Source: Myxococcales bacterium
Lineage (GTDB): Bacteria; Myxococcota_A; Polyangia; Nannocystales; Nannocystaceae
DNA length: 64,000 bases
Assembly (NCBI GenBank): GCA_020633295.1
Contig: JACKDW010000017.1
Span: 1 to 64,000 of the forward strand
Reading direction: 5' to 3'
Each line of letters opens with the position of its first letter. The stretch's first letter is position 1. Positions 27,594-35,316 of this stretch are shown here, piece by piece. The translations under genes were made by a program, and so were the position numbers. The notes below the pieces were generated by a model. The model did not search any database. It saw nothing but the letters and a program-made list of their open reading frames with translations, and had not been told where the DNA came from.

Positions 27594-28429
27594 CGACCTC
27601 GCACTGGACCGAGATCCGCGTAGAGACCTGGACGCAGCTCGTCGAGGTCCTGCACTCGCCTCCCCTGGTCGACCAGCGGCGCGAAGAGGGCGACCACTAC
27701 CGCAGCCCGTTCATCTTCCGCGGAGTCCAGGACGCGGGCTGGGAGCTCGCCACCAGCTTCCAGCGCCTCGACACCAGCGGCTCACGTGCGGGGATCGAGC
27801 GCGCGCTGCTGCGAAGCTTTCGCAAGTACGCTCGCTCCGGCACCTTCGACGGCGCGAGCGACTGGTACGTGCTCGCGGTCGCGCAGCACAACGGACTGCC
27901 GACGCGCTGCCTCGACTGGACCAGCGCGCCGCTCGTCGCCACTCACTTCGCCACGTCGACAAACGATCACGCCGCGGCGGACGCCGCGATCTGGTGCCTC
28001 GACACACGCGCGGTGCGTGACCATCTCTCCGCCCCGCCGGTGCGCGCGGCGATCCACTCGCAGTACGCGTGGCTGTTCGACACGCGGATGCTGGAGAGCG
28101 CCTTCGCGACGCTCTGGGACTTTGACAAGGCGCACCCCCCGTCCGAGCACTCCCTCGTCATCTGGGAGCCGCCCTCGATCGACGGCAGGATTCAGAACCA
28201 AAACGGCCTCTTCACGGTCGCCAGCGATCCCGAGGTCTCGCAGCACAAGTTGCTCGCGTCGCTCGCCGAGAAGGTCCCGGACGCCGTCTTCAAGATCACG
28301 ATCGCCGCGTCGGCGAAGCCGATGATCCGCGACATGCTCGACCTCAACAACTTCACCGAGCGGATGTTGTTCCCCGGCCTGCCCGGGCTGTGTGATTGGC
28401 TTAAGCGCCGATACAGCCGCGCTTGGTAG
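27590..28429 (+). CDS. FRG-domain protein
   Basis: A 279-residue protein, starting at ATG 27590 (MTTSHWTEIRVETW). The FRG domain spans most of it: YRSPFIFRGVQDAGWE, ATSFQRLD, SDWYVLAVAQHNGLPTRCLDWTSAPLVATHFAT. FRG (named for the FxRG motif) occurs in phage and island proteins of unclear enzymatic activity, often near defence genes. The C-terminus continues with ISxxASAKPMIRDMLDLNNFTERMLFPGLPGL, the usual FRG tail. A truncated duplicate lies 3.3 kb upstream. The gene is convergent with the reductase gene after 7 bases. A defence role is only a possibility. Confidence 0.82.
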   Translation: MTTSHWTEIRVETWTQLVEVLHSPPLVDQRREEGDHYRSPFIFRGVQDAGWELATSFQRLDTSGSRAGIERALLRSFRKYARSGTFDGASDWYVLAVAQHNGLPTRCLDWTSAPLVATHFATSTNDHAAADAAIWCLDTRAVRDHLSAPPVRAAIHSQYAWLFDTRMLESAFATLWDFDKAHPPSEHSLVIWEPPSIDGRIQNQNGLFTVASDPEVSQHKLLASLAEKVPDAVFKITIAASAKPMIRDMLDLNNFTERMLFPGLPGLCDWLKRRYSRAW

Positions 28430-28436
28430 CAGCCGC

Positions 28437-29414
28437 TCAGGCGCCAGCGGCTGGTAGGAACGCGTCGGCAAGGATCGCGCGGAGCGGGACTCCCGCGATG
28501 AACAGGCGCCGACGCAGGCCGCTGACCAGCGCCGGGGCGCCGCAAACATAGACTCGCAGCGCGTCGTGATCTGAAAGCGCTGCTCGATCGAGCGCCAGCG
28601 CGTCGATCGGTGTGCTGTCGACGCTGTCGACGCCCGCCTCAACCTCGAGCGCGGACGCGACGACCTCGAGGTTCTCGTGGCCCGCCGCGAGCGCAGCGAG
28701 CTCATCGCGGTGGTAGAGGTCCGCTGAGCGCAGGGCTCCGTGAAGAAGCGTAATCGAACCGCGGTGGCCCGCAGCGAGCGCGTCGCGGACAATGCCGTAC
28801 AGGGGCGCGAGGCCCGTCCCCGTCCCGACGAGGAGGAGCGGACGGTCGAGATCATCGTCGACGTAAAAGCACTCGCCGTAGGGGCCGCGGAGTTCGAGCT
28901 CAGTGCCGGGTGACGCGCTCGCTAGCCAGCCGCTCATCGCCCCGTCGGGGTAGTGGCGAACGTGGAGCTCGAGCTGCTCCGCGTCCGCCGGGCTAGCGAG
29001 TGAGTACGGACGAGCGAGGCCGTCGTCGCGGCGGATGAGCGTGACAAACTGCCCGCCGCGATACGCAAGCGGCTTCGCGATGCGCAGGCGTATCTCGAGC
29101 ACCTCACCGGCGCAGCGCCGAATCGCGTCGATCGTCACGGTGCAGACCTCGCTCGCGTCCGTTCGCGCGATCTCGAGATCCGCCGTTGGCCGACAGACAC
29201 ACGCCAAGAAGTAGCCAAGCTCGCGCTTGGACGGACTGATTCCGCGCTGCGCTTTCTCAGGAACCTCTCCCGAAACCGCTCGCATCAAGCAGCTCTGACA
29301 CGCACCGGCTCGACACGAATTCGGAACATCAACTCCAGCGGCCTCGAGAGTCTCTAGAACGGTCTCGCCGTTCTTGACCTCGAGGCGCCGGTCTGCAAAT
29401 CGCAGCGTCGCCAT
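28437..29414 (-). CDS. Ferredoxin-NAD(P)H reductase (2Fe-2S + FAD/NAD domains), likely haemoglobin reductase
   Basis: A 325-residue electron-transfer enzyme. The N-terminal plant-type ferredoxin has CRAGACQSCLMRA and a fourth Cys in FLACVCRP. Then an FNR module has RPYSLAS (FAD) and VGTGTGLAPLYG (NAD(P)H). This order (Fd-FNR) is as in oxygenase reductases. It lies 9 bases after the truncated haemoglobin gene on the same strand. The pair therefore likely works as a two-component NO dioxygenase, the split equivalent of flavohaemoglobin Hmp: the reductase re-reduces haem after NO plus O2 gives nitrate (inference). Confidence 0.87.
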   Translation of the reverse strand: MATLRFADRRLEVKNGETVLETLEAAGVDVPNSCRAGACQSCLMRAVSGEVPEKAQRGISPSKRELGYFLACVCRPTADLEIARTDASEVCTVTIDAIRRCAGEVLEIRLRIAKPLAYRGGQFVTLIRRDDGLARPYSLASPADAEQLELHVRHYPDGAMSGWLASASPGTELELRGPYGECFYVDDDLDRPLLLVGTGTGLAPLYGIVRDALAAGHRGSITLLHGALRSADLYHRDELAALAAGHENLEVVASALEVEAGVDSVDSTPIDALALDRAALSDHDALRVYVCGAPALVSGLRRRLFIAGVPLRAILADAFLPAAGA

Positions 29415-29423
29415 AGCGTCACG

Positions 29424-29804
29424 CTAGTTAGCCGCGCCGCGCCCGAGCACGTCGTCTCGCACGCTCTCGGCGAGCGCGGCGACCTGCTTGATCTGCTCCG
29501 CGTCGACGCCCAGCTCGCTGAGCGTCTCACCGAGGAGCTCGATGATCACGTCGACGTGCCCATCATTGAGACCTTGTGCGACGAGCTTGGCGTGGGCGTC
29601 ACGCATGTTGCGACCCGTGTAGTTGTTCGGGCCACCTGTCACCATGGTCAGAAATCCCTTCTGCTTGGCCGCCTGCCGCTCCATATCGACATCGTCGAAG
29701 AACTCGCTCACGCGCTCGTCGCTGAGGACCTTTCGGTAGAAGAGATCAACCGCGGCGTCCATCGCGGCGGATCCGCCAATCTGCTCGTAGATGCTCTTGC
29801 TCAT
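29424..29804 (-). CDS. Group I truncated haemoglobin
   Basis: A 126-residue trHbI. SIYEQIGGSAAMDAAVDLFYRKVL includes the B10 tyrosine, GGPNNYTGRNMRDAHAKL contains the proximal F8 histidine (DAH), and the Gly-Gly turns of the 2/2 fold are present. These proteins bind O2/NO and can oxidise NO to nitrate. ATG at 29804 with GGAGAG before it. It is cotranscribed with the ferredoxin-type reductase. Its upstream region carries the operator-like element at 29833-29861, related to the one before the cupin-norZ operon. Confidence 0.9.
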   Translation of the reverse strand: MSKSIYEQIGGSAAMDAAVDLFYRKVLSDERVSEFFDDVDMERQAAKQKGFLTMVTGGPNNYTGRNMRDAHAKLVAQGLNDGHVDVIIELLGETLSELGVDAEQIKQVAALAESVRDDVLGRGAAN

Positions 29805-29832
29805 GGTTCTCTCCGGCTCGTCTCCAAGTGGA

Positions 29833-29861
29833 TTAAACCTGCATTTAAAAGTCGACTTTTA
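29833..29861 (-). promoter_or_regulatory. Operator-like element upstream of the haemoglobin gene
   Basis: TTAAACCTGCATTT (29833-29846) matches 12 of 14 bases of the arm of the palindrome at 35261, and contains AACCTGCATTT, which fits the NsrR half-site pattern AANNTGCATTT. Overlapping its end is a perfect 16-bp palindrome TAAAAGTCGACTTTTA (29846-29861). Located 29-57 bases before the start codon. Confidence 0.5.
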
Positions 29862-29951
29862 CAACAACTATTTTCGCGCACGAGACAAGCTGTCGCGCTG
29901 ACTCCGAGAGCGCGCTCTTCAGGCTGAGCGAGTGCTACATCAAGAGAGGAC

Positions 29952-30533
29952 TTGAATGAGCGCGCTGAACAAACCACTCCCGATGCTGCTGGAGTCGAGG
30001 GGCGCGCGCCGAGACGTCTCCTCTCGAGCTTTTGCTTCGGCGCGCTCCTGATCGCCACCCTCGGTGGGCTCGCCGTGGTCACGGACGAGCCGTTTGTGTT
30101 CCCGTCCCTGGGACCGACGGCCTTCTTGCTCCTCGAGCGAGCAGACTCCCCTGCCGCGAGCCCGCGAAACACGATCGCGGGTCACGCTATCGGCGTCGCG
30201 GCGGGCTTCGTCGCCCTCGCGGTCTTCGGTCTCGTCGACGCGCCGAGCGCCCTCGAGGTCGGCGTCTCCTTGTCTCGAGCGATGGCGGCCGGCCTCTCGC
30301 TCGGCGCGACGTCATCGCTCATGATCCTGCTACGTCGCGTTCATCCCCCCGCCGGCGCCACGACGCTGATCGTCTCGCTCGGCCTGATGCGAACCGCGCG
30401 AGAGCTGGCCGTCTTGCTCAGCGCGGTGGTGCTGCTGGTGTCGTTATCCCAGCTGAGTCGACGTCTACACACAACGAGCCGTCGTCGAGCTGAACGTCGG
30501 CGGCGTTCACGAAGCCGCGGACGATGTCGATGA
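29952..30533 (+). CDS. HPP-family membrane protein, candidate nitrite transporter
   Basis: A protein of about 190 residues with four or five membrane helices and the HPP-family landmarks FPSLGPTAFLLLE, SPRNTIAGHAIGVAAGF and VHPPAGATTLIVSLG (the HPP motif itself). HPP proteins of chloroplasts and cyanobacteria are reported to transport nitrite, which fits the NO context. The start is uncertain: TTG 29952 is in frame but GAGAGGA is only one base away, while the well-placed ATG at 29956 is in another frame, so a frameshift near the start is possible. The 3' end overlaps the CBS gene by 116 bases on the opposite strand. Confidence 0.75.
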   Translation: MNERAEQTTPDAAGVEGRAPRRLLSSFCFGALLIATLGGLAVVTDEPFVFPSLGPTAFLLLERADSPAASPRNTIAGHAIGVAAGFVALAVFGLVDAPSALEVGVSLSRAMAAGLSLGATSSLMILLRRVHPPAGATTLIVSLGLMRTARELAVLLSAVVLLVSLSQLSRRLHTTSRRRAERRRRSRSRGRCR

Positions 30534-30963
30534 CAGAGACGATCCCCGCGAGCAGTTGCTGATCGTCCACGACGACGAGGCGTTGAACGTCCATCGCTAC
30601 CATCTTGCGCCCCGCGTCGACGATCGACGCGTGCGGGGCGATGCTAAGGACCGCTGGGGTCATGACATCGGCCACCGTGCCCTGCCGCCGCACTGTCGGA
30701 TCACCGTGCTCATCCGCGAGGCCGGCTTGCAGGGAGTAGTACAGGCCATCGCCGAGCTCGTCGCTGCGATCACGGTCTGGATCAGAGAGATCGGTCAGGC
30801 TCACGACCCCGACGACCTCGCCGTTCTCCTCCACGACAGGAGCTCCGCTAACACGTTTTTGCGCGAACAGGCGGGCGGCGGTCTCGAGGCTCGTGCCTGG
30901 ACCGACCGCCAAGACCTTGGCCGTCATTACCTCGGACACCATTGGGTACGGAGTGATCGACAT
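30418..30963 (-). CDS. Tandem CBS-domain protein
   Basis: A 181-residue protein made of one CBS pair. The first repeat is VSEVMTAKVLAVGPGTSLETAARLFAQ ... GAPVVEENGEVVGVVSLTDL; the second is VADVMTPAVLSIAPHASIVDAGRKM ... RLVVVDDQQLLAGIVSVIDIV. Such pairs bind adenine nucleotides and regulate partners. In many bacteria HPP and CBS domains are fused; here they are separate, convergent and overlapping at their 3' ends, so they probably still act together (inference). ATG at 30963. Confidence 0.87.
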   Translation of the reverse strand: MSITPYPMVSEVMTAKVLAVGPGTSLETAARLFAQKRVSGAPVVEENGEVVGVVSLTDLSDPDRDRSDELGDGLYYSLQAGLADEHGDPTVRRQGTVADVMTPAVLSIAPHASIVDAGRKMVAMDVQRLVVVDDQQLLAGIVSVIDIVRGFVNAADVQLDDGSLCVDVDSAGITTPAAPPR

Positions 30964-31086
30964 GAACCAAGGTTAAGCCGGGGAGCATCGTCATCTGACC
31001 AGAAGTTTGGGCGCGGGAGTCAAAGACGCCGTCGGCTGGCGCCGACTCCGCTTCTCGACTTGTCTCTGGTTCTGCGCAGCTCTCAG

Positions 31087-31443
31087 CTATCCGCCCGGGC
31101 AGTACTGCATCCCGGTCAACGTCTTTCCGGCCTTGAACTCCTGGCACGCGACCCCGCACAACTCGAGCTGCTCATTCATCGTGTTCGGAACGAAGGTCCA
31201 TCCGTCCCCCTCGCCGCAGTCGTTGACGTAGTCGTACTCGACCCCGTCGACCTCGACCTTATAGCTGTCTGGATCCGACGGCGGCGAGTCGAGCGTCACG
31301 ATGCACTCGATCACATCTCCGGCGACCTGTTCAAACGCCGCCTCGAGCTGCGCGGGGTCGTTCCCGGGGTAGTAGTCATACGTGGGCGCGGGGTTGGGTA
31401 CACCGCCGGCTTGCGCCATCTCATCGAGATGCGCCGTGAAGTC
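31087..31443 (-). pseudogene. C-terminal remnant of a von Willebrand A-type lipoprotein
   Basis: About 118 codons read HLDEMAQAGGVPNPAPTY, YYPGNDPAQLEAAFEQVAG and NTMNEQLELCGVACQEF, ending YCPGG. This is the typical end of myxobacterial vWA-domain surface proteins, but the vWA fold itself (MIDAS DxSxS) is absent. The similarity begins exactly at the norZ stop codon, where the frame continues as a norZ shadow. I read it as the broken end of another gene left when the NO block was joined here. An internal ATG at 31419 could give a short product. Confidence 0.7.
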
Positions 31444-33737
31444 TACCGCTCTCGGAGGTCCTCCCGCACGCCATCGCGCGACCAGCCGAAGCGCAGCCCG
31501 ACCACGAACCAGCCCACGCCGAGCAAGCCCGCCGCGAAGCCCGTGTCGCCGATCACCCGCAGCCAGCGGAACACGTCGAGCGCCGGCGTCTGCATGAACT
31601 CGGCCGAGCGCGCGTACCACATGCCGTGCTCGACGCTCGCCCAGGTCTGCATCAGCCCGACCGGCAGCAGGCTCAGGAGCACCATGAGCGCGAGGCCGAT
31701 GTTGATCGCCCAGAACGAGAGGCGCAGCGCCGCGGTGTCCCAGCGCGCGCGCATGTACAGGATCCGCAGGCTGAACAGCGACAGGCCGATGCCGAGCATC
31801 CCGTAGACGCCGAACAGCGCGGTGTGCCCGTGGACCGAGGTCGTGTTGAGGCCCTGCATGTAATACAGGGCGATCGGCGGGTTGATCAGGAAGCCGAACA
31901 GACCCGCGCCGACGAGGTTCCAGAACGCGACCGCGACGAAGAACAGCAGCGGCCAGCGGTACGCTCGCACCCAGCCGGGCGCGCGCGCACGCGTGAGGTT
32001 CTGGTGCGCCTCGTGGCCGATGAGCACCAGCGGCATCAGCTCGAGCGCGCTGAAGGTGCCGCCCAGCGCCATCACGACCGTGCGCGTGCCGGTGAAGTAG
32101 AGATGGTGGAACATCCCGATCACGCCGCCGACGAGGTACAGGATCGCGGCCACGAGCACGCCCGCCGTCGCCACGCGCACGCGCACGAGGCCCATGCGCG
32201 TGAACAGGAACGCGATCACGACCGTGGCGAAGACCTCGAAGAAGCCCTCGACCCACAGGTGCACGACCCACCAGCGCCAGTACTCGGCGACCGCGAGGTT
32301 GCTCTCGCGCCCGTACATCAGACCTGCTCCGTAGAACAGGCCGATCGCGGCGGCCGAGAGCACGAACAGCACGAGCAGCTGGCGGTCGGCGCCGCGCGAC
32401 GAGCGGAGCGCGGGCAGCAGCGCGCGGACCATGAGCGCGAGCCACAGCAGCAGGCCCACGAACAGAAACACCTGCCACGCGCGCCCGAGGTCGACGTACT
32501 CGAAGCCCTGGTGCCCGAGCCAGAACACCGCCTCGCCCGTGAGCCGCTGGTGGATGGCGAGCGCCTGCCCGATCATCGAGCCGGCGACGATGATCAGCAG
32601 GCAGACGAACAGGAAGTTGACGCCGAGGCGTTGGTACTTTGGTTCATGTCCCGCGATCGCCGGCGCGAGCAGCAGGCCGGTGGCGAGCCAGGAGCTGGCG
32701 ATCCAGAAGATCCCGAGCTGGGTGTGCCAGGTCCGCGCGAGCGAGTACGGCAGCCAGCGGTCGAGCGGGATCCCGTAGAAGCCGCCGCCCTCGACGCCGT
32801 AGTGGGCCGCGATGATCCCGGTGGCCATCTGTGCGACGATCAGCGCGCCGACGACCCAGAAGTACTTCAGCGTCGCGCGCATCGACGGCGTCACCGTGAG
32901 CTTGGCCAGCGGGTCCTCGGCCAGCGGCTCCGGGTCCTCCTCGCGTCGACGCGCGGCGAAGAACCACGAGACCGCGCCGATGCCCCCGAGCAGCAGCACC
33001 ATGCTGGCGACCGAGACGACGACGAGCTCGCCCGAGGGCGTGTTGCCGACGAGCTGCTCCGGCGGCCAGTTGTGCGTGTAGCTCAGCTCCGAGCCCGGGC
33101 GCTCGGTCACGCAGGCCCAGGTCGCCCAGAAGAAGAACGCGGTCATGTCGCGCGCGCGCGCCTCGGTCGAGACGGTGCCGCGCGGCATCGCGTAGCTCTC
33201 GCGCAGCCCGTCGAGCTCGGGCGCGTCGGTGAACAGGTCGACGTAGTGACTCGCCACGGCCGCGAGCGCGCGCGCGCGGATCGGCGAGATCGTGACGACG
33301 CCCGTGTCAGGGTCGTAGGTGTTCTCGCGCAGCTCGCCTGAGAGGCGCTCGACCAGCGCGGCGCGGCGCTCGGCCGCGAGCTCGTCAAATGGCGCGCCGT
33401 GCTCTGCCCGGGCCCAGTCATCGAGGATCCAACGCGCCTCGCGGTGCAGCCAATCGGCGGTCCAGTCCGGCGCGGTGTAGGCCCCGTGCCCCCAGATCGA
33501 GCCGAGCTCCTGCCCGCCGATCGAGCGCCAGACGTCCTGGCCGCGGAGGATATCCTCGCGCGTGTGCACAAGCTCGCCGCTGCCCTCGACGACGACGCGC
33601 TCGGGGATCGGCGGCGCGCTCTCGTAGATGTCGCTGCCGAAGTAGAGGATGACCGCGAACGAGATGGACAGGACGGCGCCGAGCACAAGCCACAGGCGCC
33701 GCAGGGAGTGGGAGTGGGGATGATCCGATGGCTTCAC
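31443..33737 (-). CDS. norZ: Quinol-dependent nitric oxide reductase
   Basis: A 764-residue haem-copper-type membrane enzyme reducing 2 NO to N2O with electrons from quinol. The N-terminal 220 residues hold a first membrane helix and the fused periplasmic NorC-like part without haem c (GQDVWRSIGGQELGSIWGHGAY). The NorB part has about 12 helices with WHTQLGIFWIASSWLATG, the FeB/active-site WWVVHLWVEGFFEVFATV (His and two Glu), GMFHHLYFTGT and the haem ligand region HGHTALFGVYGML. GTG start at 33737 with GGAGA upstream. It is the last gene of the cupin/cyclo-ligase operon. No nirS/nirK nitrite reductase is in the window, so the role is NO detoxification rather than full denitrification. Confidence 0.93.
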   Translation of the reverse strand: MKPSDHPHSHSLRRLWLVLGAVLSISFAVILYFGSDIYESAPPIPERVVVEGSGELVHTREDILRGQDVWRSIGGQELGSIWGHGAYTAPDWTADWLHREARWILDDWARAEHGAPFDELAAERRAALVERLSGELRENTYDPDTGVVTISPIRARALAAVASHYVDLFTDAPELDGLRESYAMPRGTVSTEARARDMTAFFFWATWACVTERPGSELSYTHNWPPEQLVGNTPSGELVVVSVASMVLLLGGIGAVSWFFAARRREEDPEPLAEDPLAKLTVTPSMRATLKYFWVVGALIVAQMATGIIAAHYGVEGGGFYGIPLDRWLPYSLARTWHTQLGIFWIASSWLATGLLLAPAIAGHEPKYQRLGVNFLFVCLLIIVAGSMIGQALAIHQRLTGEAVFWLGHQGFEYVDLGRAWQVFLFVGLLLWLALMVRALLPALRSSRGADRQLLVLFVLSAAAIGLFYGAGLMYGRESNLAVAEYWRWWVVHLWVEGFFEVFATVVIAFLFTRMGLVRVRVATAGVLVAAILYLVGGVIGMFHHLYFTGTRTVVMALGGTFSALELMPLVLIGHEAHQNLTRARAPGWVRAYRWPLLFFVAVAFWNLVGAGLFGFLINPPIALYYMQGLNTTSVHGHTALFGVYGMLGIGLSLFSLRILYMRARWDTAALRLSFWAINIGLALMVLLSLLPVGLMQTWASVEHGMWYARSAEFMQTPALDVFRWLRVIGDTGFAAGLLGVGWFVVGLRFGWSRDGVREDLRER

Positions 33738-33738
33738 G

Positions 33739-33757
33739 TTGATGTCGTCTCCATCAA
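33739..33757 (-). promoter_or_regulatory. Dyad TTGATG-N7-CATCAA before norZ
   Basis: Inverted repeat in the 66-base gap between the cyclo-ligase/haemerythrin gene and norZ. The half-site TTGAT recalls Fnr/Dnr boxes, but the spacing is too wide (N9 instead of N4), so the regulator is unclear. Confidence 0.35.
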
Positions 33758-33803
33758 GTGGGTGGGCGGTGAATTGATTGGGAGCGTTCGGGTTCTTCGG
33801 GGC

Positions 33804-34913
33804 CTATGATCGCCTTCGAGCGCGACGCGCCTTCGCGAGCGCGTCCGCGGCGGTGCGGACGGTGCCGGGCCCATCGAAGTAGGAGGTCGTGGGCACGGGG
33901 CGACGCGCTCGCGCGCGGTGCAGCACGGCGCGCGCCTCGTCCTCGGTCAACGCGCGAACGGACGCCTCGTAGACGCCGCGCTCGCCCTCCTCGAGCGCGT
34001 TGTGGCGCTGCAGCAGCGACAGGAGCTCGCGGGCGAGCGCGAGGTCGGGGGTCGGCACGAGCAGGCTGGTGAGCGCGGCGTGCTCGACTCGCAGCCTGTC
34101 GAGGCGCTCGAGCGCGGGCACGACCGTGAGCGCTGGAGAGGCGCGTCGGACCGCCGGGAACAGCAGGCGCTCCTCGACCCCGATGTGCCGCAGCAGCCGC
34201 TCGCGGAAGCTCGCGTAGGCCTCGCGGTCGAGCTCGTCCCCCGCGAGCGCGCGTCGCAGCAGCCCGTCGATCTCGGCGTGCTCGAGCGACAGCCGCTCGA
34301 GCAGCAGCTCGCCCGCGCCGCGACCGGGGCGGTGCTCGGCGCGATCGGTCACGACGACCGTCATCGGGATGTCGTGGACCGCGCGCGGCAGCCGGGGTAC
34401 GACCTGCTCCGAGAAGCAGACGCCGACGCCGGGGATCGGGTGGGCGGCGAGGAAGCGATCGACGTAGCCGCTGCCGTGCCCGAGGCGAACGCCGCGCTCG
34501 TCGAACGCGATCCCGAGGATCACGGCCGCGTCGACGCTCGCGGCGAGCTCGTCATCCGGGAGTTGGGGCGCCGAGCGTGCGGGCTGCGTCAGCCCCATGC
34601 GGAGCGTCCGCGTCTCGCACGGCCACGCGTGCGCGTGCAACATGCGATCGTGACGGTCGGCGCGCGGCAGATACACGGTCTTGCCGGCGCGCGTGAGCGC
34701 GTCGAGCAGCGGTCGGGTCTCGAGCTCGTCGCCGAACGAGAGGCACACCAGCACGCCGCGGGCCTCACGGATCTCGGGGAGCGCCAAGAGCCGCGCGCGG
34801 CAGGCGTACTCGGCGCGGGCCCGCGCCTCGCCGGTCGGGAGCGAGGTTGACCGAACGCGCAGGCGCGCCTTCTCGGCGACGGCCTCGCGCAGGGGGTCAG
34901 CGAGGTCAGTCAT
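33804..34913 (-). CDS. 5-formyl-THF cyclo-ligase / haemerythrin fusion
   Basis: A 369-residue two-domain protein. Residues about 1-200 are a 5-formyltetrahydrofolate cyclo-ligase fold: EKARLRVRSTSLPTGE, LVCLSFGDELETRPLL, and the signature GVRLGHGSGYVDRFLA. Residues about 205-330 are a four-helix haemerythrin-like domain with LSLEHAEI, LLRHIGVEERLLFPA (HxxxE), VEHAAL and RHNALEEGERGVYE as iron ligands. Haemerythrins bind O2/NO or repair nitrosylated iron centres. The cyclo-ligase converts 5-formyl-THF back to 5,10-methenyl-THF. It overlaps the cupin gene by ATGA and precedes norZ, so an NO-stress function is likely. This domain pair is new to me. Confidence 0.87.
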   Translation of the reverse strand: MTDLADPLREAVAEKARLRVRSTSLPTGEARARAEYACRARLLALPEIREARGVLVCLSFGDELETRPLLDALTRAGKTVYLPRADRHDRMLHAHAWPCETRTLRMGLTQPARSAPQLPDDELAASVDAAVILGIAFDERGVRLGHGSGYVDRFLAAHPIPGVGVCFSEQVVPRLPRAVHDIPMTVVVTDRAEHRPGRGAGELLLERLSLEHAEIDGLLRRALAGDELDREAYASFRERLLRHIGVEERLLFPAVRRASPALTVVPALERLDRLRVEHAALTSLLVPTPDLALARELLSLLQRHNALEEGERGVYEASVRALTEDEARAVLHRARARRPVPTTSYFDGPGTVRTAADALAKARRARRRS

Positions 34914-35284
34914 GCGCGCGGACCGATGATGAGCAGGAACGCGCTGTCGACCCGCGCCTGCACGGTGTGCCGAAGGCCGGGGCCCATGGCCAGCGCGCGC
35001 GCGCCGTCGTGGGCCACGGGCGAGCTGGAGTCACCGTGTTCGAACACGACCTCACCGCGCACAGGGACAACCATGACGGGCCCGGGCGCGTCGTGGGCGT
35101 GGAGGCTGGCACCCGCTCGAAGCGCGGTGAGCACGACCGTGAGCCCCGCCGACTTGACGATGGTACGCGCGGTCTTGCCCTCGCGTTGGAGTGGTTCGGA
35201 CGTGAGCAGCTCGTCGACGAGATCTGCGAGCGACCACTCCGCGAAGGTCTCGGGGCTTGGCTTAAACATGTATTTCGAATACAT
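34910..35284 (-). CDS. Small cupin-domain protein
   Basis: A protein of 119-124 residues. The cupin barrel has ALRAGASLHAHDAPGPVMVVPVRGEVVFEHGD (motif 1, with two His and a Glu) and MGPGLRHTVQARVDSAFLLI (motif 2 His), so it probably binds a metal. Two in-frame ATGs (35284 and 35269) lie inside the 31-bp palindrome, and no ribosome-binding site precedes either, so the message may be leaderless or the start further in. It is the first gene of the cupin / cyclo-ligase-haemerythrin / norZ operon. Such cupins can act as sensors or small-molecule enzymes; its role is unknown. Confidence 0.75.
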   Translation of the reverse strand: MYSKYMFKPSPETFAEWSLADLVDELLTSEPLQREGKTARTIVKSAGLTVVLTALRAGASLHAHDAPGPVMVVPVRGEVVFEHGDSSSPVAHDGARALAMGPGLRHTVQARVDSAFLLIIGPRA

Positions 35285-35291
35285 GTTTAAG
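35261..35291. promoter_or_regulatory. 31-bp palindromic operator of the cupin-norZ operon
   Basis: Perfect 14-bp arms CTTAAACATGTATT / AATACATGTTTAAG around a TCG centre, in otherwise GC-rich DNA and covering the cupin start codons. Its arm matches 12/14 bases of the element before the haemoglobin gene. The shape (AAACATGTATT twice) is close to Rrf2/NsrR operators (AAGATGCATTT twice) but not identical. Confidence 0.7.
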
Positions 35292-35316
35292 CGAGGCGGG
35301 TCTATACCGCGCTAGC

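Noticed and set aside
29956..30050. ATG at 29956 (MSALNKPLP) as HPP start
   Set aside because: It is well placed after GAGAGGA but in a different frame from the HPP domain. It would need a frameshift that cannot be proven here, so it is noted as an uncertainty only.
33739..33757. Fnr/Dnr box before norZ
   Set aside because: The half-sites TTGAT/ATCAA are present but separated by 9 instead of 4 bases, so it does not fit the known box.
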